Of a DNA stretch of 64,000 bases, positions 9,545 through 20,879 are shown in pieces (within the stretch, counting starts at the first letter, position 1; each line of letters starts with the position of its first letter). The stretch is taken from the NCBI RefSeq assembly GCF_000182925.2, contig NC_026506.1, positions 4,154,001 to 4,218,000 on the forward strand, in the 5' to 3' direction. Below the pieces are notes generated by a model. That model was not told where the DNA came from. It saw nothing but the letters and a program-made list of their open reading frames with translations, and ran no database searches. The translations under genes and the position numbers were made by a program. Source of the stretch: Neurospora crassa OR74A (taxonomy: Eukaryota > Ascomycota > Sordariomycetes > Sordariales > Sordariaceae).

Positions 9545-12050
9545 AGCAATACCTCCTTCGACCCTAATACCAAATAGGAAGTGCTTACTAATAACGCTGC
9601 ATTTACTCTCCCTCCCCAACCTATATTCAATACCGCCTACCTCAAGGTTATTAAACTATACCGTCGTTACTACTTTAGTATTATTACCTAGCGCAACTAT
9701 AAACACAATAAGCTATATAACTTAGAGTTAAATAGTAAACGCTAGAAGGTAGTACTACATTATAACTATATTAAATTACAAAAATACCCTAATAATAATC
9801 CTTATAAGAAGCAATATATTATATTACGAAAGATTATACGCAATTACCCCTTCCGGGTTATAGTATTGAGTTTTAAAAGTAATAATTATAAGTAGAATAT
9901 TAGAGTGATAGACTATATATATCGAAGGCACCCCCCTTCTCAAAATCTCTCTATATACCTCATATTTCGAATACAAAGTACCAATACTAATACGTAGAAT
10001 ACTATTACAAATCTATTTAACTAACAGGACTTAATAGTCCGTTCTATTTATACTACTATTCGCTAACACTACCCTAAATTCTACTTTATATTTAAAGACC
10101 TTAATAATATACAATAAACTTTGCATTCTAATAATAGAGATGGCTATACAAATATCTAAACCTTCGTTAAGAAGTTTAATAGTAATTAATTAATTATTTT
10201 AAAGTATACCGACTTTAATTACTATAGGAATAAAAATAATAGGGAGAATAGGACTATATTACAGCACGCTCTATAACTAATATATACCTAAAAGAGGATG
10301 TAAGTATAATACCCTTATACTCTTTTACTTAACGCAATATATAAAACCAACCGTTACTATACCCCCTTAGTATAAGGAATAGTATTTACTCCTAAAAAAA
10401 CCTCAATACTAATCTTTTAAATAATTATTAATAATAAGAGGGAGGAGGGATTTATATAGTTGGTTAATAAAATTAATAAAGTAGTTAAAGAATTAGGTAT
10501 TCTACTACTATAAATTATTATTACTAATAGGGATATTTAATTAATTACGGTAATTAACCGTGTTTTCCTAAATATTTAGAGATAGTATTATATATAATAT
10601 ATTAATTATAATATTATTAATTACTTTAAAAAGGACTAAGTGTACGTACCTCCTAGAGAGGAGGAGACTACTACGCTACAAAATAAGGAAGACGATAAGG
10701 GGTTTAGTAAAGAGGAGTCTAGTAGTAATAATTCTAATATACTATTATTACAATTTTTAAATAGTAAAGTAGCGGTATAGTAATTGTATAATAAGGCTAT
10801 TACTTAATAAGAGAAGGAAGACTTCGACCGACTACGCCGTTTATACTAAAAAGTTAAGATAGTAAAGAGAACCTAAATTAATTTAGGTCCGTTGCCTTAA
10901 AAGGTAATTAATACTAAATTAAGGCTATTTCATTTATAGTAGTATATAATCTACGCTATTACAATACCGGATTTTAAAATTATTTAGTTTATTCTTTATT
11001 ATTAATTTAAAGAATCTTAGGAAGCTATTATTAAATAAATCCAACTAAATCTAATACTTTACAAAATAAAATAAGTAGGATATTATACAAGGAACTACTT
11101 CAATTATAGCTAGTATACTACATCGCTAAATAAATCTAATAACAACTCCTTAAAATTATATAATCTCTCTATACATAGTAATTTTATTAATTTCTATAAT
11201 ACTTATACTACTTATATAACTACTCGTTATATACGCTTTAAAGAGAAATTTAATACCTCTACCTCCTATATACAAATTAAATAGGTAGGTAGTAAGTGGA
11301 TAGGTACAATTCTATTAGAATTAATTATTTAGGGGTTAAATATAATCGAATAGTAATATTAGAAATTTAAAACGAGCCTCTTTACTACTAAATACCTATT
11401 TAATATTCCTTTAGGACTATATATAAATAATCTATATACCTAATATAACCTCCTTTATATATATGAAATAAAGAGAATCTTTAATAAGAATAAGGAGGGC
11501 GGCGTTCTAATAAATAAGGAGGATATCTATCTATTTTAGTATCTCCGCCAGCATTATATAAATTCTTATCTTACTTATCCAACCCCCGTTATTTACCTAT
11601 ATTAATATATATTATAAAATGTAATAGATAAATATTTATAATTTTGCTTAATAATAAAAAGAATCCCCAAAGGTCGCCCTCTCAAATAGGGTAGCCCATT
11701 TAATAATAAGGCTATCCTACTAACGCTTCTAATACTACTAGTACCCTATAGTAAATTTAAAAATACTTAATTAATTGGGGCATCGGTATAGCGCAACTAT
11801 TCCCAATACGAATTAGGACCTAGTATTAAGGATATAAATACCTATAATACCCGTAATAAAAACGAAGTATATAGTTGTATTAAAGTAATTAACGATAATA
11901 ATAATAATAAGGAAGAAAACGAAGAATTAATAAAATACTAGATAGAGAGAGTTTGAGCGGTACAGTAGAAGGAGAAGGAGAGGGAGAAGGAGGCTACAAC
12001 GCCTATTAAGATATCCTTATTAGCCTCATCTAACGAACTGTCTGAGTTAT
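9545..12050 (+). pseudogene. MULE transposase remnant
   Basis: Read on the plus strand with RIP-type stops tolerated, the frame follows the layout of a Mutator-like transposase. An N-terminal FAR1/WRKY-GCM1-like region ends in FRVIVLSFKS and HPPSQNLSIYL (about 9850-9970), where the family has a CPF...H.H zinc fold. The DDE domain follows: DATYKTNR-like at about 10325-10350 (seen as NAIYKTNRYYTPL) and IIITNRDI at about 10510-10535 for the usual ITDRD. The tail contains an AT-hook-like KGRPLK at about 11665. Stops are mostly TAA or TAG in place of CAA or CAG. It cannot be functional. Confidence 0.75.
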
Positions 12051-12256
12051 TAGACGTTAGTATATAAATTATACTATAGATTGTAATACGAAAGCCTTAA
12101 TACTATAATAGTATTACTAGATTCTTCAGTTTGAGAATTTATAGGTAAGATATGGCTGTCTTGAATATTGGTATTTCTAGCGGTATATTTAGAACATCAG
12201 AAACCCTTAAATTACCAGCTAAAACGGCCGGTATTATATGTCAGCTATTATTATGT

Positions 12257-12303
12257 AGGGGAGGGTACGTGTAGGAAACGGGAGGGTGCGGGGAGGCTTT
12301 CCT
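12257..12303 (-). repeat. Right terminal inverted repeat of the MULE element
   Basis: The reverse complement matches the left end at 9073-9119 with a few substitutions and one extra end base. It is followed at once by the target duplication AAGAATAAG (12304-12312). Confidence 0.85.
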
Positions 12304-12575
12304 AAGAATAAGGGTTTGAATTATATATTGAAATGGAGCAAAAACCACACTAATACGGAAAGCACCCTACTACACCTAAATATAACGGGGAGCAAATCTG
12401 GAGTTGAATATAGCCTTCGTCCTTAGGAATTGAGATAGAGTAACAAAGTTACAATTCGTTAATTACCGTTAAAGACTAACGAGAAGGATAAGACCCTCCT
12501 TATTAGCTTTAGATTAATAGGCGAATTTAAAAGTTAGTTTCTTTTATAAGGGGATTACTAGGCTTACTATTATAA

Positions 12576-12725
12576 GGGTGTGATCCGTACAGATTTTTTT
12601 AGGTATTTTCACCGGGTAAAGATACCTAGGTGAAAAGGTCGCACAGGCCACTTTTCACCGGGTTACAGCCTTGGCATCTAGGCATCTTGGCATTCTAGTG
12701 AAAACGCTAGTGAAAATCGTGATCT
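12576..12725. repeat. Left end of the Harbinger element with subterminal repeats
   Basis: After the inverted repeat, TTTTCACCGGGT recurs at about 12650. Two further degenerate copies on the other strand appear as CTAGTGAAAA at about 12696-12715, which differ from CCGGTGAAAA by RIP-type transitions. Confidence 0.75.
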
Positions 12726-13045
12726 ATATACTTTCATAAAATCTGTAAGCGTATAGCAATAAATCTACTAGTTGATAGTTTAAATAGCTATAAATACCTC
12801 TATAATTGAAAAGGCCGGTTAATATATTAATTTATATAACCATAACCCCCTTCAAACACTAGTATAACCATAGATCTAGATTATCTATCAGTTATAGCAA
12901 AAGACTAACAATTTCTAATATTGCTAAATCGTATAAAACGGTTAATAAATATCGATCTAGTACTTAATTTCGTTTATCCTTTTCTATAACTGCTAATACT
13001 AGTCTCCCAGCCGCCCACTATAGCTTTTCAAAATTTAATTATATA

Positions 13046-14120
13046 TACCTCCTCCTTTAATGCCTCCTAATTGTAATCCTTTACCTAATCGAATATCGCT
13101 AGTATTAATTAAATTAAGCCCTTATCTACTTAATCCTCTATCTTATTTACTTCTAATAAGAAGGATAAGGGTAAAGCTAATGTACCAAAAATTCGATAAG
13201 CAACGGCTCCAAAAGAAATCTTCCTCTAAATTCTATTTAAAGCTGTTATTAATAGCGGTATATTGTAAAATAACTTTAAGGAAGGTATATATTAATTAAC
13301 TATACATCAACTTACTACAAGGAAATATACCTTCACCCTTACATAAATTCGTAATAAATATAGGACCCTTAAAATGAAGTAGCGGCTCTAAAACTTTATC
13401 CGTTCGTAATTAGGGTTTAATTGTAATAATAATACGGGCGTAATTATTATACTACCTAACGTCTAGGATAATTTAATTGCTATTAATTTTTTAAATAATA
13501 TTTATTTAATTAGGGATTTACTAATAGAGTAATATTTTATAGGAATACCCGAAGACTTTCTAATTTAAATACGCTATACTCCCCTACTTCGAATTTATAG
13601 AGCGTATTTTCAAAAGTAACTAAAGTGCGACTAATATAAATACAATTACCCTATCCTAATTATTAATTAACCCTACTCTTGAAAATTATAGCGAAAGCGA
13701 GGGTAATAAGGAGGATATAATTGTGTAAATCGATAACGATAACGGTAGGGATAATAACAATAATAAAAATCCCTTACTAATTCCCCGCTACGTATAAAGT
13801 ATTTAAAAGAAATCGTCGGCCTCCTTTAATATTAACCCGAAGAAGAAGAAGCGGGTAAATTATAACGAAACTGTTCTTAAGGGTATAATAGCAATTGTAG
13901 TGGTAATTACGGCTAATGGGAGTTTAAAGTAGTTTACGATTGTAATAAGGATTTTTAATAAGGATTAGGACGGTTGTATTTCTAAGGATATTACGGAGGA
14001 AGCTCAAAGAAGGTAGGAGGAGTCTAAAAGGAAAATTAAATAATTCTATTACTTAAAATTAGAAAGGAGGAGGCAATACTTTAATAAAATAGAGGAGGAG
14101 TTAGAAGGAGATTAATAATA
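13046..14120 (+). pseudogene. Second ORF of the Harbinger element
   Basis: The plus-strand remnant starts with ATG near 13060 (MPPNCNPLPN) and continues through YQKFDKQRLQKKSSSKFYL. A charged C-terminal part follows (about 13800-14110), rich in Lys, Glu and Arg, with a basic stretch NPKKKKRV. It converges on the nuclease ORF. Harbinger elements usually carry a Myb/SANT-type DNA-binding protein in this position, but no such domain can be confirmed here, so the function is inferred from position only. Confidence 0.5.
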
Positions 14121-14879
14121 ATAGGGATAATAGTAAAATCTATAAAATCTATACTCTTTATAAATACGCTATCATCTACTATATTTCTAATAATTATTTA
14201 TTATATTAAACTATATTAAACTTCAATTAGCGAAACTAGCGCGTAGGAGCTCCTACTAACCCTATACTCTTCTTTTTTCCCAATCTTTACTATAATATAG
14301 AAAATCTTAAACTTGTTTAAATCTTTCTATAAAAAGAATATTGGAATCGCCCAAATTAGCTATAAATACCAACGATTTTGCATTATCATCAATAGAAATT
14401 TTGAAATAAGGATAGTAATAAATAAAATAGTAATTTCTAGTATAGGTCGGCTAGCGGGAGCTAATACCTTAATATAATGTATCTAATACAAATACCCCCC
14501 CTAAATTCAACTTTAACGAAGTATTCGATTTTAATAAAGTATTCAATTTTAAATTTATTTGCTTATCTTTAATAATAATTATTATAATAATCTATTTTAA
14601 ATTAATTCTCCCTTCTATTCAATTCTCTCCTCTATTTAACTCTCCCCCTTCAACCTTCTTAAAATATACGTAATAATCCCTCTATATTTACTTTACAACC
14701 TTCTTATAATACTTATATATTAACCTATTCTTTCTACTACGTATCTCCTCCCTACTAAAGTTAGGGATTTATAGTACTACTACCTCCTCCTCAACCTCCT
14801 CCTTATCCCCTTCAAAGAATATAAAAATATTATTTTTATTATTAAAATTAATATTGCTATATTCGAATATAAAATTAAG

Positions 14880-15480
14880 GATTACTGCGTAAGTATAAAT
14901 AATAAAGGTATAGGTTTTAATAAGGAAAATTAGTCTAGAGGTTAGAATTCTAAAAATTAATTTTAATTTACTAATTACCCTCTTAATAATAATTCTAATC
15001 TAACTATACTTTAAATTATATAACTCCTTATATAATACCGGTCTAATGCCTGCCTTCTTCAACTCCTATAAATAATATTATACGCTGTAATATAGGACGA
15101 GTAATTTATAAGAATAATTATACCCGCTATTAGCTAAATAATAACAGTTTATTAAAATTGAGAAACCGCGCCCTAACGAAGTACTAAAAATTCGACCGTT
15201 GTATATAGACCCCTTATACCCGAATAAAGTAAATACAATACAGCTATTAAAATCGTATACAAATATAACGTTTATTAAAAAAACCTCCCTTACACGTACG
15301 CTAAACCGATTATTTATCGCTGCCGACCCTTATAAGGAAATAAGAACTATTAAGGGCACCTAATACCCCTTCGAAGTAAGGGTATAACTTAAGGTTTATT
15401 TCAATCTTCGTCGGAGTATATAGAAGGGGGAGTTTAACCTTTAAATACGTAAATCGAATATAATAGTTTAATACCTCGTA
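14880..15480 (-). pseudogene. HARBI1-like DDE nuclease remnant
   Basis: On the minus strand the sequence reads IEINLKLYPYFEGVLGALN, where the family has a conserved GALDGTH block, then RTCKGGF. Further on come YYLANSGY-like sequence, LLVPYY, LYNLKYS and a final segment ISKLKLIFRILTSRL, matching the NLRHAS...ERIFGVLK...FRIL pattern of DDE_Tnp_4 nucleases. Several frame breaks and stops are present. The catalytic Asp of the first block now reads Asn or lies next to a stop, as expected after RIP. The flanking TAA duplication independently supports the family. Confidence 0.75.
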
Positions 15481-16129
15481 AAAGGCCCTATTTATATAGC
15501 AAATCGAAGTAAGTATAGGTTCTATACTTTAAATAGGATATTAATACTAACCTATAAATCGTAGTAATACTTCGCCTAATAACCCATTCCGATATTCGAC
15601 GAATAATACCCTATATAACTAGTAATAAGAATATTATAACCTTCTCGTCGGTTTGTAATCTCCTTCCTTTATATAATCTAATATTATATTAAAATTATAT
15701 AGTTAGCGTAAATACTGTATTTACCTGTATATAGATAAGTAACTATAGTCTATTTTAATACCTAAATAATAAATCTTTAATAATAAAAACTCCTTTTAAA
15801 GGATTAGAATTAATAACGAACTAAGGACCTCGCTTTATTACTGCAATAATAATTAGAAAGGAGGCTATAGCTATATATATTTTATATTTACGTACTATAA
15901 TTATAATAGTACTAGCAATAGTTCTAGGGAATAAGCGTTGTATTTAAAGGTATTAAAGGGGGGTGATATATAATATTTGCAATATTTATAATATATTATA
16001 ATACTAACAGCGCTATAAATACTAGGGTAAGCGAATTATAATATTAAAATCAGTAGAAATCTACCCGGTTACAATTTATAAAATACTAATTTTTATATTT
16101 ATCCGGTGAAAATATAGTATTGTACTCTA

Positions 16130-16303
16130 ATTAGTTAGAATACCAAAAAGCGGAGATTTTCTTTTCACTGGGTTGCGCAAACGTACACGGACGCTATAAC
16201 CCGGTAAAAAGGTACAAAGATGTCGACGTTGTTCGGGATTATAATTTTCACCGGGCTTGTTTACCCGGTGAAAACGCTAAAAAAAGCTGTACGGATCACG
16301 CCC
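16130..16303. repeat. Right end of the Harbinger element with subterminal repeats
   Basis: Motifs CCGGTGAAAA, TTTTCACTGGGT, ACCCGGTAAAAA, TTTTCACCGGGC and ACCCGGTGAAAA occur in this order on both strands between about 16090 and 16275, ending in the terminal inverted repeat. Confidence 0.75.
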
Positions 16304-16702
16304 TAAGAGTATTTAACGATAATTCTATAGTTTGGGAGCGGAACTTCTTAGTCTATTTTCGAAGAAAAAGTATTATTTAATCCGGAGTGCCTATCCTTCC
16401 GCTTATTCTTAGCTTAGGATCTCCTCCTTATATCCTCTTCCTTACTCAATACATTCCTAAGGTCCTAACCGACTAGTGTAGTAGATTTACTTTTTAATAT
16501 ATAATAAATTAAGGTCCTAATACTTCTACTTATTATATAAAAGTAAGAGTTTCAAAGCAAAAAAGGAAAAAATAAAAAAAAGAACTATCTTCCCTACATC
16601 AAACTTCCCTTCGAATATTCTTTTATAATCCTTTATCAGAATATTTGTATACTAATAACCCCTATTATTAAATAAGATTTTAAGTATAAATATATATATA
16701 AG

Positions 16703-16733
16703 TAAGAATATTAATTACTATTAGTAAAGGTAG
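16703..16733 (+). repeat. 31-bp sequence repeated exactly on both sides of an assembly gap
   Basis: The last 31 bases before the N run are identical to the first 31 bases after it (16834-16864). This is what two overlapping contig ends would give. Confidence 0.95.
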
Positions 16734-16833
16734 NNNNNNNNNNNNNNNNNNNNNNNNNNNNNNNNNNNNNNNNNNNNNNNNNNNNNNNNNNNNNNNNNNN
16801 NNNNNNNNNNNNNNNNNNNNNNNNNNNNNNNNN
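16734..16833. other. Assembly gap, 100 N
   Basis: The run of exactly 100 N is a placeholder. The identical 31-base flanks suggest there is no missing sequence here, or that a short tandem array was collapsed. Confidence 0.95.
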
Positions 16834-16869
16834 TAAGAATATTAATTACTATTAGTAAAGGTAGATATA

Positions 16870-19800
16870 ATAAATAATATAAGTAAAGGGTTGGAAGTAA
16901 ATCCGTTAATACCGCTTCTTTTTATCCTATACAACCTTCCGAATTTTCGTTTTTTCCTCCTTCGCTTCGGTCTTCTTCTTTTCCTTTACCTCTTTCTTAA
17001 TATTCCGGATTAATATTTTATAAGTCCTTAATACTTTTTACGCTTCCTCTATATTAATATCGTCAATAGCGGGAATATTCTATACTATTTACTTACCTAA
17101 TATTAGTATATATTAGTACTCTATAGTTAACCTCCCCTTCTCTTCTCCTTTAGCCTTCCTTCTTAATAAACGTAAATTTATTTTCCTCTTTTTAAGTAAA
17201 ATAAAGTAGTTAATAATAAATCTATTATATAAGTTAAATAATTCTACTTACTTATTAATTTTACGGCCTTTCGCCTATTTAATTACCTTTAGCTTCCGTA
17301 GGGGCTTTAGAAGTACTTTATTCTCCGAAGGGGAAGAGATTTAGTATTATAGTATAGTAAACCTATTTATATATTTATCCTCTTTATTTTTATTTTTATT
17401 ATCCTTATAATTATTAATTAATATATCCTTAATATTCTCTACTCTTAGCCCTTCGAATACTAAGAACTTCTTTGGCTATTGGACATTTTAAATATAAATT
17501 AGTAAATTGTAGAGGGCGAACGGGTCTTTTAAATATTCCTATATAATATTATTATTTTTTATAAATTTAGGTTCCTAAAAATCTCTTTTTACTTTAATCC
17601 TTTAGTACTATATTATTCTATATTTTACTTCGTACTATAAATCTACTCTTTACTTTTAATTTATAAGAATTACTAATAATTTAATTTGTAGCGTCCTTAG
17701 ATAGTCGTAAGTTATTTTTATTTATTAATAAATTATAGCTTCTTTTAATTATTTGAAATTTAATAGTTATATTTAAGGTTTCTAATAGTTAAATTACTCT
17801 TAAATATATAGCTTAATATAAGGAATTATCTATTTATTAAGGTGCCGATCCATTCTCTTTGTATTTAGAAAGAAAATCCTAATTACTTCTAATATGTAGA
17901 AGTTATATAGCTATATAGTTGCTTATTAAGGGAATTCACAACTGCTAAAGTATATTTTAATATAAATTTATTTTCCTTTATTTATAAAGTATTTATAATT
18001 TATTAATATAAATATACTATAAGCCTTTAATATTTCCTATATTTTAGATTTGTATTTTATTATACAAAAATAATACTATATATATTTTAATTGGTTAAAG
18101 ATAGTTAAAGAAAAATATTTATCCTTATAAATCGGAATATATTATTATTTCGTTAATAATAAAAAGGCTTCTTCTACTAGTTTAATACTTATTAGGTACG
18201 GATTCCCTAATTCGTCTTCGGTTATAATTTGAACGGAGGAGGGGATATAAATCCGATTTCCGTATATTTTAAATAGTTAAATTAAACCTACATTTATAAT
18301 TATTCTATTTATTTAACCTTTAATATAAGTAGTATATTATAGATTCGCTATTTTTATTACGTATTTATACTAGGTTATTCGGTTTAGTTAAATTATTATT
18401 AGTTAATCCTTCGGGGGAAGGAGATCTACTCTAAATACTATATTATATAAGTCGATATTTAAAGTATTGAATATTAGTTCGAATAGTACTATTTAATTTT
18501 TATTTATTAAACTATTATTTAAATACTTAAATAATCTCTAGTCGAATTCTAAATTAAAGTTCTTTAGCGCTTCTCCCTAAGGGGGGTAGACCTTTCTAAA
18601 TTTTAAAATAGTATTTTACTAGTTAGTAGCCTCCTTTATTTACCGAACTTTATAGTCTTTAATAATTTCTCTTTATTCTTCTTCTAATACTATTACTATA
18701 GAGTAAAATAATTCGGAAGTAATAGAGAGTGAGGTAGGGTAGGATAAGATAATTAATAGTAAGGTAGGGATTTAGGCCGGTAATGTAGGTTCTTTATTAT
18801 TACTTTCTCCTTTTAGAATAAAATATTATTTATTTATAATAGGACTTTTAATAAAATTAGCCTTATAAATACCTTTAGTAGGAATTTAAATTAATAGAGG
18901 TATTAGCTCCTTTGGTATATAAGGGAAAGGATCTATTATAATTAGGAGTTCCCTATTTAATAGTAAATCGCTAATTAGGATTTATAGTATTAAAGGCTTA
19001 TTATTAACCTTTTTATTTAATAAGATCTCTTCCCTAATAGGCGTATTTAATATAAATTTATTAACCTTCTCTTTTCCCTTCTTAATAGGGGTTAGATTTA
19101 TTAAAGATATTTATAAGGTACTAGTTAAATATATTACAATTAGAAGTATATTTTTTAATATTTCTTTATTATTATTTAATAATTCCTAATTTAAAGGAAT
19201 TACTTTGATTAGTATAATTATTACGAATTTATTATTTTCTTCTTTATTTATTTTATTAGGAGTCTAATTTACTAAAAGTATAGTTTCTTTTTGTAGGGTT
19301 TTAAGTAGATCTATTGTAAGCGGTAATATATTTTTTAATAATTTTTTATCCTTCTTTGGGGTTTTCTTATTTTTCTTAGAATTTTTAGAACTTTTTTTAT
19401 TCCTATTATTTTTAATAATAAGCTAAATTACGGGGATTTAGCGAAATTCAATTTTTATACCTTTATTTTTACCCTTCTAGAACTTTATTGCTTCTCTAAG
19501 CGTATTTAAACTATTAGAAATTATAATAAATTTAATAATAATATTCGCTTTCGACTATTTCTTTTTCTTTAATTTAGGAGAGATAAACGATTACTAAATA
19601 GTAATCCGCTCCCTATTACTATTCTCTAGGGTCCTAATAGCTAATTTCGCCTTATACTTCTTAGGGCGGTTTATCTTCACTCTCTATATAATTATACTCT
19701 TTAAAATTAAAATTAATATAATCTCTTTCTTTTTAAACTTCTTAAAGGGTCTTTCGAAGGAGAGTACCTATAGGGCGATCTCTAGAATATTTAGTATCGT

Positions 19801-20150
19801 TAGGAAAGTATATTCTTCGTTTAAAGGGTAGAATAATATTCCTTAGGAATAAAGGAGAACTAATTTAATTATTATACTATTTTTTTTTTAGGAGGTAAGA
19901 GGCTTTTCTTTACTAATTTACCTTTAAATATAATAGGGAATTAGAAATTTCTAAATACGCCTATTCGATTAATATTATAATAATAGTTCGATATAGTTCT
20001 ATAACCTTCTTTAGTCTTCTAAGGACTATTTTAGTATTAATTCGTTGGAAGGGTATATTGTAGTACATTTATTTACTTCCTACTCCCTATTTAGAACCTT
20101 TCCGCTATTATTATTTAGTTAATATATATTTCGCCGTTCGTATTTACTTC
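16870..20150 (-). pseudogene. Unidentified hydrophilic ORF remnant left of element F
   Basis: One minus-strand frame stays mostly open over about 3 kb once TAA and TAG at former Gln codons are tolerated. It is rich in Lys, Glu, Pro and Asn, with stretches such as REIIKDYKVR near 18650 and KEVKEKKKTEAKEEKTKIRK near 16960. I recognise no domain. It may be the gag or ORF1 of the retroelement into which F inserted, or a repeat-borne gene of unknown kind. Its reading direction is opposite to that of the ORF right of F. Confidence 0.4.
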
Positions 20151-20210
20151 CCGTTGGTAAGTATATTTCCTTCTTCCCTTTATAGTAGACCCGCTCCTCT
20201 TCTTCCTTAT

Positions 20211-20559
20211 TGTCACAGGGTTAGCCTGTGTGCCTTATACCTAGTNNNNNNNNNNNNNNNNNNNNNNNNNNNNNNNNNNNNNNNNNNNNNNNNNNNNNNN
20301 NNNNNNNNNNNNNNNNNNNNNNNNNNNNNNNNNNNNNNNNNNNNNGCTTCTAAGACTGCCGTACGCTGTTATTACCGCCGGTAAGCCGACTATTGCCGGT
20401 AGTTGATTGGTTAGAACGCTACCTGCCGTAGGTCTGTTAGATCCGCCGGCGGTTGCCTTCATAAAGCCAGCCTTCTAAGTACTCGGCTGTACTTCTCTTC
20501 CTTTCTCCTTCGTACAATTACGTATAATTATATCTACCATCTACCCTTTGCTTATAATA
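20211..20559 (+). repeat. 5' LTR of element F
   Basis: It starts TGTCACAGGG and ends TTATAATA (CA altered to TA). It contains a 100-N gap. Aligned with the 3' LTR, only about 14 bases are really missing. This copy keeps more CA and TG than the 3' LTR at its outer end. Confidence 0.9.
20246..20345. other. Assembly gap, 100 N, inside the 5' LTR of F
   Basis: The 3' LTR reads through the same place with ACTAGCGTATAGTA between the two flanking matches, so the true gap is about 14 bases. Confidence 0.9.
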
Positions 20560-20879
20560 ATTAATTACACCTTTTAACTATTATATTCATAGCGTAAAAA
20601 CCTTTCTTTTAGCGCGTAATTAATCTTTAATATTAGTGCGTACCTATAGGAATTGCTTCGTCGATAAATCGCTAAATTTAGTACCTTAAAGCCCTGACCG
20701 ATAATTATAATTATAATAATTATAGTCCTAATTCCGCTCCCTTTATTTAGTAAATAAAGGTAAGTACTCTTTATTTAAGAAATAAGAGACTGCTTTATAC
20801 AACTACTTATTTTTTTTATATTGAATAATAAAAGTAGCGACTGCGCGTCCTTCTTACCTATTAATAATATTAATAATTT

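Larger units (their letters stand above)
9073..12303 (+). mobile_element. Mutator-like DNA transposon (MULE), RIP-degraded
   Basis: The element is bounded by imperfect terminal inverted repeats of about 47 bases (9073-9119 and 12257-12303). Both begin GGAAAGCCTCCCCGCACCCT, and both contain CTACACGTACCCTCCCC further in. A 9-bp duplication flanks it, which fits the 8-11 bp of the Mutator superfamily. The interior holds a plus-strand transposase remnant, described separately. The ends kept more GC than the interior. Confidence 0.85.
12576..16303 (-). mobile_element. PIF/Harbinger DNA transposon, RIP-degraded
   Basis: The 3.7-kb element has terminal inverted repeats of about 45 bases (12576-12620 and 16259-16303). 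They begin GGG(T/C)GTGATCCGTACAG and continue through a run of T to TTTTCACCGGGTAAA. It is flanked on both sides by TAA (12573-12575 and 16304-16306), the 3-bp TWA duplication typical of PIF/Harbinger elements. Inside are a minus-strand DDE nuclease remnant and a convergent plus-strand ORF, as expected for the two-gene Harbinger layout. Extra copies of the TTTTCACCGGG motif lie inside both ends. Confidence 0.88.

Noticed and set aside
12567-16312. hAT-type reading of the 12.6-16.3 kb element with an 8-bp duplication
   Set aside because: The 8-bp flanks do not match, while TAA next to GGG ends matches on both sides and the nuclease is HARBI1-like.
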